Positions 27,462 through 37,332 of a stretch of 64,000 nucleotides of DNA are shown piece by piece. The stretch spans positions 20,362 to 84,361 of the forward strand of contig NZ_MUIN01000005.1 in assembly GCF_002080045.1 (NCBI RefSeq), written 5' to 3'. How positions within the stretch are numbered: position 1 is the stretch's first letter; every line of letters starts with the position of its first letter. The position numbers and the translations under genes were made by a program. A model generated the notes under the pieces. The model was not told the DNA's origin. It searched no databases and saw only the letters and a list, made by a program, of their open reading frames with translations. The stretch is from Pseudomonas sp. Bc-h (GTDB taxonomy: Bacteria > Pseudomonadota > Gammaproteobacteria > Pseudomonadales > Pseudomonadaceae).

Positions 27462-28469
27462 TTACCAGGCCACACCAAAACCGGCGGTGTAACGGGTCTT
27501 GTCCAGATCGCCATCGTCGGAGCCGCTGATGATGTTCTTCTCGGCCTTGACGTTGAGCGAAGCCCATTCGGTGACCTTGTAGCGCAGCCCGATCTCGGTA
27601 TCCAGGCTGTAATCGGCCACGCCGCTGATCGGCTTGCCCAATTCGCCGTTGGTGAAGAACTCGACCTTCTTGCCGATCAGGTAGCGGTTGTAATCCCAGG
27701 TACCCGAGACCGAATAGAAGTTGTCCTTTTCGCCGTTGGAATATTGGTAGTCGGTGCGGTTGAGCAGAGTCCCGACCTTGAACGCGCCCAATTCGTCGTC
27801 CCAGAACTGGTAACCCGGACCGGTACCGACGGTACGCTGACGACGAAGATCTTCGATATTGTCGTGCTTGTAGGTGAACCGGCCATCCCAGAACCATTTA
27901 TCGGTAATGAACCGGTCGATGGAGTACTCGGCGTTCCAGTTGTCGGTGGTGGTCTCTTCGTCCTGGGTCTCACGGTTGTACTCACCTTCAGCGTTGTGAC
28001 GCCATCTGCCGTGAGTCGCCGAAGTCTTGAACGCGATGTTGTAATCGTCGGTGTCCTTGTCCGCACGCTGGAAATCCAGAGCCGCGTCGACATTGCCCTT
28101 CCACACCAGGTCGGTCACCACCGGCTTGGGTTTCATGATCTGCTGGATACTCGCCAGATCCACGGTCTTCGGCGCATCGCCGTTGGCCAGCGTGACCTTG
28201 CCGTCATCGGCGGCATGCAGCGACTTGGAAATCTCGCCGTTGTAGGCGTCCTGCTTGACCAGCAGGTGCTGATCGCTTTCCAGTGTCTTGACTTCTTTCC
28301 AGTCCAGCGGAATATCGCCTGCATATTTAGTGTTGAGCAGCAGCTTGCCGCCATCGAAGACTTTGATGGTCCCCGTGAGCTTGTCACCGTTCTTCAACCA
28401 AACGGTGTCGGCGAGCAAGGGAGTGGAAGCGCTGGTAATGGCGAGGCACAACAGGGTTCTGGACAACAT
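27462..28469 (-). CDS. DUF481 outer-membrane protein (YdiY-like)
   Basis: This 335-residue exported protein has a signal peptide (residues 1-20, ending LLADTVW) followed by a short N-terminal domain (WLKNGDKLTGTIKVFDGGKL) and a DUF481 beta-rich domain that ends in an aromatic residue (VAW), as outer-membrane barrels do. Alternating patterns such as FTYKHDNIEDLRRQRTVG fit a porin-like barrel. Its substrate is unknown. The ATG at 28469 directly precedes the signal peptide; the TTG two codons earlier is less likely. Confidence 0.85.
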   Translation of the reverse strand: MLSRTLLCLAITSASTPLLADTVWLKNGDKLTGTIKVFDGGKLLLNTKYAGDIPLDWKEVKTLESDQHLLVKQDAYNGEISKSLHAADDGKVTLANGDAPKTVDLASIQQIMKPKPVVTDLVWKGNVDAALDFQRADKDTDDYNIAFKTSATHGRWRHNAEGEYNRETQDEETTTDNWNAEYSIDRFITDKWFWDGRFTYKHDNIEDLRRQRTVGTGPGYQFWDDELGAFKVGTLLNRTDYQYSNGEKDNFYSVSGTWDYNRYLIGKKVEFFTNGELGKPISGVADYSLDTEIGLRYKVTEWASLNVKAEKNIISGSDDGDLDKTRYTAGFGVAW

Positions 28470-28628
28470 AAGCAAAAAAGGGGCTCTGGTTCGCGGAAGA
28501 CGGGCATTGTCCGGACGGACAACGTCATGGCAATCCTGGGACCGCCGACACAGGTATCACTGACCGTAGGAAATTTCCCTAGTTCCTTACCGAAAATTCC
28601 CGCTGGTCCTACAATCAGGAACGAACGC

Positions 28629-28997
28629 GTGATCGAACACTCCTCCCCCTCGGATGACCCGACCGGGCTATCCCCCGCAGAGGCCCGCCGTACGGCGCTA
28701 TACCTGACACTGCATCAGGTTCCCGAAGGCAAGGTCGTCAGTTACGGCCATTTGGCGGAACTTGCCGGTTTAGGACGAGCGGCACGTTTTGTCGGTCGAA
28801 CTCTGAGCCAGCTTCCGGACGGCAGCACCCTACCCTGGCATCGGGTTCTGGGGGCAGGCGGAAAACTCAGCCTGGCCGCTGGAACCGTCTCGGGTGAAGA
28901 ACAAAGAGCACGATTGCGCGCCGAAGGGGTGACCATCCGTAACAATCGGGTCGATATGCAGCGTCATGGCTGGCGCCCGACAGAGCACAACGGTTAG
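28629..28997 (+). CDS. Alkyltransferase-like protein (ATL) with Trp in place of the catalytic Cys
   Basis: This 122-residue protein has the fold signature of the O6-alkylguanine-DNA alkyltransferase C-terminal domain (VPEGKVVSYGHLAELAG, then RFVGRTLSQ). The active-site motif PCHR is PWHR (W70), so it cannot accept alkyl groups. This is the ATL family, which binds O6-alkylguanine and flags it for nucleotide excision repair. The start is GTG at 28629 with AGGAA upstream. It is 42 nt upstream of ampG in the same direction. A long reading frame extending far upstream in this frame is antisense to the DUF481 gene and was ignored. Confidence 0.88.
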   Translation: MIEHSSPSDDPTGLSPAEARRTALYLTLHQVPEGKVVSYGHLAELAGLGRAARFVGRTLSQLPDGSTLPWHRVLGAGGKLSLAAGTVSGEEQRARLRAEGVTIRNNRVDMQRHGWRPTEHNG

Positions 28998-29039
28998 AGT
29001 GCGCGCTTTGTTTACGTAATCTGAGGCAGATTCCAGCCC

Positions 29040-30599
29040 ATGCCCCGCAAAACCTGGCGCGCCGCGCTCGCCGCATATGCCAGCCCCTCTACATTCGTGC
29101 TGTTGTTGCTCGGCTTCGCTGCGGGCATGCCCTACATGCTGGTGTTTTCCACACTCTCGGTCTGGCTACGTGAAGCCGGGGTGGCCCGTGAAACCATCGG
29201 CTATGCCAGTCTCATTGGCCTGGCCTATGCATTTAAGTGGGTGTGGTCGCCGCTGCTCGATCAGTGGCGCCTGCCGCTGCTTGGCAAGCTGGGCCGCAGA
29301 CGCTCCTGGCTGGTGCTGTCGCAGTCACTGGTGACGCTCGGCCTGATCGGCATGGGCTTCTGTGATCCACAGCAGCATTTGTCCTGGCTGATCGCGATCG
29401 CGGTGGTCGTGGCGTTCTCGTCCGCGACTCAAGACATCGCCATCGATGCTTATCGTCTGGAAATCGCCTCCGACAGCCAGCAAGCCACCCTCGCCGCCAG
29501 TTACATGGCGGGCTATAGGGTCGCGGCGCTGCTCGCCACGGCTGGCGCGCTGTATTTCGCCGAAGGTTTCGGCTCCACCGGATTTGCCTACAAACACTCG
29601 GCCTGGACCGGCACCTACGTGCTGTTCGGCCTACTGATGGTGCCCGCGCTGATCACCTCGCTGATCATGCGCGAGCCCGCCGTGCCGCTGCGTACGCAGT
29701 TGTCGGCGGCGCGCTACGGTTTTGCCCATCAGTTGGCTTCGGTCTTCGTACTGATCATCCTGCTGGTCTCTGTGCCAGCGATGTTCACCCAGCTCTACAA
29801 CACTGATTTCGCCAGCGTGCTGTTCGAAGGAACGACCTGGAAAGACCTGTTGATGGAAGACCGCGCGTTCTTGCGCGCCATTCTCTACACCTTGCTCACG
29901 GCCGCGTGCCTGTCGTCGATGGGCCGCAGGGGTCTGGCGCCCGTACTGACGCCGATCAACGACTTCATCCTGCGTTATCGCTGGCAAGCGCTGTTGCTGT
30001 TGGGACTGATCGCCACCTATCGCATGTCCGATACGGTCATGGGCGTGATGGCCAACGTGTTCTATATCGATCAGGGTTTCACCAAGGACCAGATCGCCAG
30101 CGTCAGCAAGATCTTCGGTCTGGTGATGACACTGGTGGGCGCTGCGTTCGGTGGCCTGGCGATCGTGCGCTTCGGCATTCTGCCGATCCTGTTCATTGGC
30201 GGCGCCACGTCGGCCGCGACCAACCTGCTGTTCCTGATGCTCGCCGACATGGGCCCGAACCTGAAGATGCTGATCGTCACGATCTCGCTGGACAACTTCA
30301 GCTCGGGCCTCGCGACCTCAGCGTTCGTGGCGTACCTGTCGAGCCTGACCAACCTGAAGTTTTCGGCCACCCAGTACGCGCTGCTCAGCTCGATCATGCT
30401 GCTGCTTCCGCGCCTGATCGGCGGCTATTCCGGAGTGATGGTCGAGAAGCTGGGCTACCACAACTTCTTCCTGGCCACCGCGCTCATGGGCGTGCCGACC
30501 CTGTTCATGATCGCCCTGCACTGGGCTCAGGAGGCGCGCAAGGACAAGCGCGACGAGGAAAACAAAACCGCCGAGACGCCGGTGAGCGAACAGCCTTGA
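29040..30599 (+). CDS. ampG: Muropeptide permease AmpG (MFS)
   Basis: This 519-residue major-facilitator permease has twelve or more membrane segments and the AmpG N-terminus (GFAAGMPYMLVFSTLSVWLREAGV, then GLAYAFKWVWSPLLDQ). It imports GlcNAc-anhydro-muropeptides from the periplasm for cell-wall recycling, and in pseudomonads it feeds the AmpR signal for AmpC induction. The C-terminus ends in a polar tail (DKRDEENKTAETPV). A bidirectional terminator follows. Confidence 0.95.
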   Translation: MPRKTWRAALAAYASPSTFVLLLLGFAAGMPYMLVFSTLSVWLREAGVARETIGYASLIGLAYAFKWVWSPLLDQWRLPLLGKLGRRRSWLVLSQSLVTLGLIGMGFCDPQQHLSWLIAIAVVVAFSSATQDIAIDAYRLEIASDSQQATLAASYMAGYRVAALLATAGALYFAEGFGSTGFAYKHSAWTGTYVLFGLLMVPALITSLIMREPAVPLRTQLSAARYGFAHQLASVFVLIILLVSVPAMFTQLYNTDFASVLFEGTTWKDLLMEDRAFLRAILYTLLTAACLSSMGRRGLAPVLTPINDFILRYRWQALLLLGLIATYRMSDTVMGVMANVFYIDQGFTKDQIASVSKIFGLVMTLVGAAFGGLAIVRFGILPILFIGGATSAATNLLFLMLADMGPNLKMLIVTISLDNFSSGLATSAFVAYLSSLTNLKFSATQYALLSSIMLLLPRLIGGYSGVMVEKLGYHNFFLATALMGVPTLFMIALHWAQEARKDKRDEENKTAETPVSEQP

Positions 30600-30646
30600 T
30601 GTTCGGTTGATCCGCCATCTGTGGCAGTCCTGACAGAGCATCCAAC

Positions 30647-30680
30647 AAAAAGCCCCGCACTCTCACGAGCCGGGGCTTTT
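30647..30680. terminator. Bidirectional terminator between ampG and the MscS gene
   Basis: AAAAAGCCCCG (30647-30657) pairs with CGGGGCTTTT (30671-30680) between two convergent genes. Confidence 0.92.
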
Positions 30681-30699
30681 GTCGTTTCTACAGAAGCAC

Positions 30700-31560
30700 T
30701 CAGCGCTGAGTGGCGGGTTCCTGCTGTTCCTGCACCACACGAATCACACGCTGCGGGAACGGAATGTCGATGTTCTCGGCCTTCAGGCGATCACGCGCCT
30801 CGGCGTTGAGCATGAACATCACGTCCCAGTAATCGGACGTCTTGGTCCAGATACGCAGTGAAACGGTGATCGAGCTGTCGCCCAGGGTCGAAATTACCGC
30901 CTGCGGCGCAGGGTCTTCCATGACACGTGGGTCTTTCGCCAGATCCAGCAACACCTGCCGGGCCTTCTGCAGGTCGGCGTCATAATCGACACCGACATCG
31001 AACACTACCTTGCGGGTTGGCTGACGGTTGGTGTTGGTGATGATGCCGTTCGATAGGTTGCCGTTCGGCAGAATCACTGTCTTGTTGTCACCGGTGCGCA
31101 GAATGGTGTGGAAGATCTGAATGCTGTCGACAGTACCGGCAACGCCCTGAGCTTCAATCCAGTCACCAATGCGGAACGGACGGAACAGCAGAATCAGTAC
31201 CCCACCGGCGAAGTTCGCCAGGCTACCCTGCAATGCCAGACCGATGGCCAGACCGGCGGCACCGATCGCAGCCACGAAAGACGTGGTTTCGACGCCGATC
31301 ATCGACGCGACGCTGACGATCAGCAAGACCTTCAGAATGATGTTGGCCAGGCTGCTGATGAAGCCTTGCAGAGCAAGATCGACCTGACGAAATGCCAGTA
31401 GTACGCCGACCTTGGTGGTCAGTTTGTTGATCAGCCACCAACCTACCAGCAGCACGACCAGCGCCAGCAGCACCTTGCTGCCGTACTGCATGACCATGGG
31501 AATCCAGGCCTGGGAGGCCTTGACCAGGTGATCGACCTGGCCGTTCAAATCCAAATCCAT
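30700..31560 (-). CDS. Small-conductance mechanosensitive channel, MscS family
   Basis: This 286-residue protein matches E. coli MscS length. It has three membrane segments (about residues 20-45, 60-85, 95-125). The pore-lining TM3 has the Gly/Ala-rich pattern AAIGAAGLAIGLALQGSLANFAGG. A cytoplasmic beta domain follows (RPFRIGDWIEAQGVAGTVDSI) and an alpha/beta C-terminus. It opens under membrane tension to release solutes. It stands alone on the minus strand, 135 nt downstream of yajQ; no shared operon signal is obvious. Confidence 0.92.
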   Translation of the reverse strand: MDLDLNGQVDHLVKASQAWIPMVMQYGSKVLLALVVLLVGWWLINKLTTKVGVLLAFRQVDLALQGFISSLANIILKVLLIVSVASMIGVETTSFVAAIGAAGLAIGLALQGSLANFAGGVLILLFRPFRIGDWIEAQGVAGTVDSIQIFHTILRTGDNKTVILPNGNLSNGIITNTNRQPTRKVVFDVGVDYDADLQKARQVLLDLAKDPRVMEDPAPQAVISTLGDSSITVSLRIWTKTSDYWDVMFMLNAEARDRLKAENIDIPFPQRVIRVVQEQQEPATQR

Positions 31561-31695
31561 TTAATTTCTCCTCGCGGTCGCGAAAACGGAAGACCGGAAC
31601 GATAACGCCTGCGGCGTCATCGCTTCAGTGGGACCTGCACTCGGACGCACACAAACCCTTCAGGTTCCCTACGCGGAGGCAAATCAGACAGGCCA

Positions 31696-32181
31696 TTAGT
31701 CGCGGAAGTTGTTGAACTGCAGTGGCATGCCGAATTCCTTCGCGCGCAGGGCCGCAATGGCTTCCTGCAGGTCATCGCGTTTCTTGCCGGTCACACGGAC
31801 CTGCTCGCCCTGAATGGCGGCCTGCACCTTGAGCTTGGCTTCTTTGATGTGCGCAACGATCTTCTTCGCCAGCTCCTTGTCGATGCCTTCCTTGAGCGTG
31901 GCTTCCTGCTTCATGACCTTACCGGAAGCAAAGGCATCCTTCAGCTCAAGGCATTGCACGTCGATCTTGCGCTTGACCAGTGCCAGCTTGAGGATCTCGA
32001 TCATGGCTTCGAGTTGGAAGCCTTCTTCGGCGGTCATCTTGATCAGCAGGTCTTTTTCCGTGAACTCGAAGCTGCCTTTGCCTTTGAGGTCGTAGCGGCG
32101 GTCCAGCTCCTTGATCGCGTTGTCGACGGCATTCGTGACTTCGTGTTTATCCAGTTCGGACACTACGTCGAACGAGGGCAT
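31696..32181 (-). CDS. yajQ: YajQ-family cyclic-di-GMP-binding protein
   Basis: This 161-residue protein starts [20 protein letters not shown], ends [13 protein letters not shown], and matches the whole YajQ family in length. YajQ members bind c-di-GMP with high affinity and act through partner proteins, and they can also bind nucleic acid. Together with bifA (5397-7448) it gives the window two c-di-GMP-related genes. The ATG at 32181 is the standard start; an upstream extension has no support. Confidence 0.95.
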   Translation of the reverse strand: MPSFDVVSELDKHEVTNAVDNAIKELDRRYDLKGKGSFEFTEKDLLIKMTAEEGFQLEAMIEILKLALVKRKIDVQCLELKDAFASGKVMKQEATLKEGIDKELAKKIVAHIKEAKLKVQAAIQGEQVRVTGKKRDDLQEAIAALRAKEFGMPLQFNNFRD

Positions 32182-32329
32182 GTAGATTCTCCAATTGATA
32201 CGGCGCGGCTCGACATGTGAATGGAGCACGCCTGACTTGACGGTATGAAAGCCCGGTCATTATAACGAGACTTTTCCTATGTTCATGTGAGCCTGCAATG
32301 CCGATTTTGTTTTCTCGCTCCTCAAATGA

Positions 32330-33259
<930 letters not shown>

Positions 33260-33264
33260 ACGCC

Positions 33265-33334
33265 CTGTAGCGGGCCGGCTTTATGGCGGTTGCGATCTTG
33301 CGGGCGTCACCGCCGGCAGGCCGGACTGCTACAG
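33265..33334. repeat. GTAG-type REPIN 1
   Basis: CTGTAG at 33265 and CTACAG ending at 33334 bound a 70 bp imperfect palindrome. Inner arms GGCCGGCTTTATGGCGGTTGC and CACCGCCGGCAGGCCGG pair with some mismatches. It begins six nt after the panE stop. Confidence 0.88.
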
Positions 33335-33481
33335 GTGTGTTCCGCGTCGTGACAGGTATGTGCGTTGAGGAGACCGGCGCTCCCCTTGCAGAGACATTTC
33401 CTTCGGTTATGCATCGTGGGTTTGCTCAGGCCCTGAACAGCGCTAACCTGCCTGTTCCTCATCCGCCAGTGACTCTGCCCA

Positions 33482-35530
33482 ATGCCATTGCGCCAGCGCC
33501 TCGAAAACCTGCCGGTCGGCCAGAAGCTGTTGGCCGCCCTGCTGGTCCTGCTGACCACCGTTCTGCTGGTCGCCAACCTGACCTTCATCAGCGCCGCCTA
33601 CTACATTTCCCAGGAAGCCATGGCGCCTCAGGCCTTGCAGACCATCGGCCGACTGATCAGCAACCCCGGACTGTCGGAACAGGCCCTCTCCTCCCCCTAC
33701 AACGCCCAGGCACTGCTCAAGGAGCTGAAAAACTACGGCCCGTTGCGCGCCGCCGCCGTCTACGACAGCACAGGTAACCGACTGGCGCAGGTCCAGCAAG
33801 GCGACAAGCTGCGTCTGCCGGACCACTACCGCAATCTGGAAAGCTGGCGTATCACCGAGTTTCGCAACACTCAGGTGATCCCGATCCCTAAACAAGGTCA
33901 GGCGCCGGGCCATCTGTTACTGGTGGCCAGCAGCGAACTGCCGACCGCGTTCTATACCGGCACCCTGACCGCCAGTCTCGGTATCCTGATTTTCAGCATC
34001 CTGTTGTGGGCGGGCGTTGCGCGGCAGATTCGCCGCTTCATCACCGAGCCCATCTACCTGCTGGAACAACTGTCGCGCCGGGTCACCCGAGAAGAGAACT
34101 ACGCACTGCGCGCCGGAACGGGCAATCGGGACGAAATCGGCTCACTGGCCGAGGCTTTCAACACCATGCTGTCGCGCATGGAAGCCCGCGAGCAGCAGCT
34201 CAAACGCGCTCGCGACGAGTCGCAGGATGCTTACGACCAGGCGCAGGGCCTGGCCGAAGAAACCCGTCACACCAACCGCAAGCTGGAGCTGGAAGTCCAG
34301 GTGCGGAGCAAGATCGAGAAAAAGCTCACGGGTTTTCAGAACTACCTCAACAGCATCATCGACTCGATGCCATCGGCGCTGATCGCGCTGGACGAACAGT
34401 TGTACGTGACGCAGTGGAATCAGGAAGCTGGCGCACTCTCGGGCACACCGCTGGACGAGGCCCTGAACCAGCCGATTTTCCTGGCGTTCCCGCCGATGAA
34501 ATCCTTCCTGCCGCAGATCAAGCAGACGGTCGAACGCCATACCGTGACCAAGATCGAGCGCGTGACCTGGGTCAAAGGCGATCTCACCCGCCACTTCGCC
34601 CTGACCTTTTACCCGCTGACCGGCGGTGCCGGGCGTGGCGTGGTGATTCGCATCGATGACATCACCCAGCGGCTGTCACTTGAAGACATGATGGTGCAGT
34701 CGGAAAAAATGCTCTCGGTGGGCGGTCTTGCGGCAGGCATGGCTCACGAAATCAATAACCCCCTGGGCGCGATCATGCACAACGTGCAGAACATCCGGCG
34801 TCGTCTGTCTCCGGATCTGCCGAAGAATCAGGAGCAGGCCGAGCAGGAAGGCGTCGAGCTGAGCGCAGTGAATCAATACCTCAGCGCCCGGGAAGTACCG
34901 CAGTTGCTCGATGGCATTCAGCAAGCGGGCGCGCGGGCCGCGAAGATCGTCAGCCACATGCTCAGTTTCAGTCGGCGCAGCAATCGGCAAATGGCACCCT
35001 GCGACCTGCCAGCGCTGATCGATCAAGCGGTCGAGATCGCCAGCAACGATTTTGACCTGACCATCGGTTTCGACTTCAAGGGTCAGAACATCATTCGCCA
35101 GTTCGACCCCAAACTTGGCCCGGTGCCCGGCACCGCCAACGAACTTGAGCAAGTGCTGCTCAATCTGCTTAAAAACGCAGCGCAAGCCATCCATCAGCGC
35201 GAAAACGACAGCGAGCCAGGGCGGATCATTTTGCGCACTCGGCTCAACCCGCCATGGGCGGAGATTCAGGTCGAGGACAACGGTGTCGGCATGCCGGAAA
35301 GCGTGCGCAAGCGTACGTTCGAGCCATTCTTCACGACCAAGGAAATCGGCCAGGGCACCGGGCTGGGGCTGTCGGTTTCGTACTTCATCATCACCAACAA
35401 CCACAAGGGCCAGATGGAGGTTCACTCCACGCTGGGCCAGGGCACCTGCTTCACCTTGCGCTTGCCGCTGGCGGGCAATCCGATGAACGTGCCTGCCCCG
35501 CAGGTCATTGGTCAGAACGACCGGGAGTAA
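33482..35530 (+). CDS. Membrane sensor histidine kinase with HAMP and PAS
   Basis: This 682-residue kinase has TM1 (about residues 17-38), a periplasmic sensor, TM2 (about 160-180), HAMP (about 182-235), a coiled linker (about 235-285), a PAS domain (LNSIIDSMPSALIALDEQLY to DITQR), a HisKA site (GMAHEINNPLGAI, H422) and an HATPase domain with DNGVGMP and GTGLGLSV. No receiver domain or regulator gene is adjacent, so it is an orphan here. A P. aeruginosa kinase with the same neighbours (PA4398, as I recall) affects swarming and biofilm. The 70 residues between H422 and the HATPase domain are rich in Gln/Glu. It is four nt from the adenosyltransferase gene. Confidence 0.9.
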   Translation: MPLRQRLENLPVGQKLLAALLVLLTTVLLVANLTFISAAYYISQEAMAPQALQTIGRLISNPGLSEQALSSPYNAQALLKELKNYGPLRAAAVYDSTGNRLAQVQQGDKLRLPDHYRNLESWRITEFRNTQVIPIPKQGQAPGHLLLVASSELPTAFYTGTLTASLGILIFSILLWAGVARQIRRFITEPIYLLEQLSRRVTREENYALRAGTGNRDEIGSLAEAFNTMLSRMEAREQQLKRARDESQDAYDQAQGLAEETRHTNRKLELEVQVRSKIEKKLTGFQNYLNSIIDSMPSALIALDEQLYVTQWNQEAGALSGTPLDEALNQPIFLAFPPMKSFLPQIKQTVERHTVTKIERVTWVKGDLTRHFALTFYPLTGGAGRGVVIRIDDITQRLSLEDMMVQSEKMLSVGGLAAGMAHEINNPLGAIMHNVQNIRRRLSPDLPKNQEQAEQEGVELSAVNQYLSAREVPQLLDGIQQAGARAAKIVSHMLSFSRRSNRQMAPCDLPALIDQAVEIASNDFDLTIGFDFKGQNIIRQFDPKLGPVPGTANELEQVLLNLLKNAAQAIHQRENDSEPGRIILRTRLNPPWAEIQVEDNGVGMPESVRKRTFEPFFTTKEIGQGTGLGLSVSYFIITNNHKGQMEVHSTLGQGTCFTLRLPLAGNPMNVPAPQVIGQNDRE

Positions 35531-35534
35531 AACC

Positions 35535-36113
35535 ATGGGATTTCGCTTGTCGAAGATTTACACACGCACCGGTGACAAGGGCGAGACCGGGCTCGGTGAC
35601 GGTCGTCGCGTGCCGAAGGATCACCCGCGCGTGGAGGCCATCGGCGAAGTCGATACGCTTAACAGTCAGTTGGGCTTGCTGTTGGCGGGGCTCGAAGGAC
35701 TGGCAGGGGCAGTGCCTGCGATGCAGGAAATCATCGACGTTCTGGCGCCGTGTCAGCATCGGTTGTTCGATTTGGGTGGCGAATTGGCGATGCCGGAATA
35801 TCAGGCGCTCAACGCTACGGAAATCGAACGGCTGGAAGCGGCTATCGATGTGTGGAACGAAGAGTTGGGGCCGCTGGATAACTTCATCCTGCCCGGCGGC
35901 TCGGCACTGATCGCCCAAGCTCATGTTTGCCGCAGTCTGGCCCGAAGCGCGGAGCGGCGCTGCCAGCATCTGAATGCGATTGAGCCTTTAGCGGGGTTTG
36001 GCCTGGCGTATATCAATCGGCTGTCGGATCTACTGTTCGTTGCAGCTCGGCTGATTGCCCGTCGGCAGGGTGTCGCGGAGATTTTGTGGCAGGCAGCGAA
36101 GAAGCCGGAGTGA
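35535..36113 (+). CDS. Cob(I)alamin adenosyltransferase, PduO type
   Basis: This 192-residue enzyme has the PduO-type N-terminus KIYTRTGDKGETGLGDGRRV (residues 7-26), which binds ATP, the VDTLNSQLGLL helix and the later ARSAERR motif. It transfers the adenosyl group of ATP to cob(I)alamin to make coenzyme B12. The gene starts four nt after the sensor kinase stop, so the two are co-transcribed. Why a B12 enzyme and a sensor share a transcript is unclear. Confidence 0.92.
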   Translation: MGFRLSKIYTRTGDKGETGLGDGRRVPKDHPRVEAIGEVDTLNSQLGLLLAGLEGLAGAVPAMQEIIDVLAPCQHRLFDLGGELAMPEYQALNATEIERLEAAIDVWNEELGPLDNFILPGGSALIAQAHVCRSLARSAERRCQHLNAIEPLAGFGLAYINRLSDLLFVAARLIARRQGVAEILWQAAKKPE

Positions 36114-36142
36114 ACGAGACGAGACAGGACGCAGTGACTCCC

Positions 36143-36212
36143 CTGTAGCTGCATGGCTTGCCGGCGGCGGTGATTTCTGAAACGCCACCGCCGGCAAGCC
36201 GTGCTGCTACAG
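36143..36212. repeat. GTAG-type REPIN 2
   Basis: CTGTAG (36143) to CTACAG (36212) bound a 70 bp palindrome with arms GGCTTGCCGGCGGCGGTG and CACCGCCGGCAAGCC, which pair almost perfectly. It lies between convergent genes, 29 nt after the adenosyltransferase stop. Confidence 0.9.
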
Positions 36213-36234
36213 TTCAGGACATCCGTTCAAGGCG

Positions 36235-37185
36235 TCAATCAAACCCATGCGGCCAGAACGCCCTGATCCCGGCAACACCTTGCGCGCCGCTTTCCCACGC
36301 CTGCTGACGTTCGTCCGGGCCAACACCACCCAGCAGATAAACCGGCTTGCCGAAGCCGTCGATCAGCTCGCGCGCCCTCTCCCACCCTAGCGGCTGCGCA
36401 TCGGGGTGCGTCTGGGTCGGCTGCACCGGTGACAAGGTGACGAAATCCACGCCCATCTGTTCCGCCAGAGACAGCTCCTCGGCGTTATGGCATGAAGCGG
36501 CCAGCCACCGCTCTTCGGGGAACGGACGGCCCTTGCTGGCGTACTTGCGCAGTTGTGCGCTGGTCAGGTGCCACCCGGCCGCCGGGAAGTCGCCCAGCCA
36601 CTCCAGCGGGCCTTTCAGCATCAGCTGGGCCTTGCCTGCACAGAGTCCGACCGCGTCCACCGCCACATCGCGGTATTTGGGGTCGTAGCCGTTCGGCGCG
36701 CGCAATTGAATCAACTTGATGCCACCAGCAACCGCCTTCTGGATGCCCTGCAAAAGCTGCGGCGTTTCCAGCGCGTCCGGCGTGATCAGGTATTCGCCGG
36801 GCAACCTGGCGGCGGCAACGATCGGCTGGTTCGCGGCAGGAAAATCGTAACTGGCAAGCTCTCGATTCGACACCCAGGCCAGAGGCTGACCTTCGGCGCC
36901 GTGAGGCTCACCGCTGAAGGAGGAGACTTCCCAGACGTCGAGCAATACCTGCTTGTCGGGGTAGTCATGCTTGATCTTGATCAGTGGTCGCGCCTTGGCA
37001 ACCACAATGCCCAACTCTTCTTTCAACTCACGGGACAACGCCGCTTCGACAGTTTCGTCAGGCTCGACCTTGCCCCCGGGAAACTCCCACAAACCGCCCT
37101 GGTGCTGTTTGTCAGCGCGCCGGGCAATAAGAATCTTGCCGTCGGAGCCACGGATGACCGCAGCGGCTACATGGATACGTTTCAC
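36235..37185 (-). CDS. mutT: Nudix hydrolase MutT fused to a ThiE-like domain
   Basis: This 316-residue fusion has an N-terminal MutT domain (residues 1-130) with a perfect Nudix box (GGKVEPDETVEAALSRELKE continuing EELGI), which hydrolyses 8-oxo-dGTP. A C-terminal domain (about residues 140-316) resembles thiamine-phosphate synthase ThiE (IKLIQLRAPNGYD, then MGVDFVTLSPVQPTQTHPDA, then GKPVYLLGGVGP). The fusion is usual in Pseudomonas, and the ThiE-like part is thought not to make thiamine. The GTG at 37185, eight nt after AGGAA, is preferred to the TTG two codons upstream. Confidence 0.9.
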   Translation of the reverse strand: MKRIHVAAAVIRGSDGKILIARRADKQHQGGLWEFPGGKVEPDETVEAALSRELKEELGIVVAKARPLIKIKHDYPDKQVLLDVWEVSSFSGEPHGAEGQPLAWVSNRELASYDFPAANQPIVAAARLPGEYLITPDALETPQLLQGIQKAVAGGIKLIQLRAPNGYDPKYRDVAVDAVGLCAGKAQLMLKGPLEWLGDFPAAGWHLTSAQLRKYASKGRPFPEERWLAASCHNAEELSLAEQMGVDFVTLSPVQPTQTHPDAQPLGWERARELIDGFGKPVYLLGGVGPDERQQAWESGAQGVAGIRAFWPHGFD

Positions 37186-37239
37186 GTTCAAACTTCCTCT
37201 AAAACTGTCCGCCGTGGCGCGATGAAGGCGTCGACGCCC

Positions 37240-37306
37240 CTTTAGCAGTCCGGCTTGCCGGCGGCAGCGATCTTGAATACGCCGCCGGCAAGCCGTGCTG
37301 CTACAG
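37240..37306. repeat. GTAG-type REPIN 3
   Basis: TTTAGCAGTCCGGCTTGCCG at 37241 and CGGCAAGCCGTGCTGCTACAG ending at 37306 are inverted arms of a 67 bp palindrome between mutT and argJ. Confidence 0.88.
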
Positions 37307-37332
37307 ATCAGCAGCGCTTGGTAGACCTGCGA

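Noticed and set aside
27318..28997. One long plus-strand frame joining a DUF481-antisense stretch to the alkyltransferase-like domain
   Set aside because: The first 430 codons lie antisense to the DUF481 gene. A GTG with a good ribosome-binding site at 28629 gives a protein of normal ATL length.
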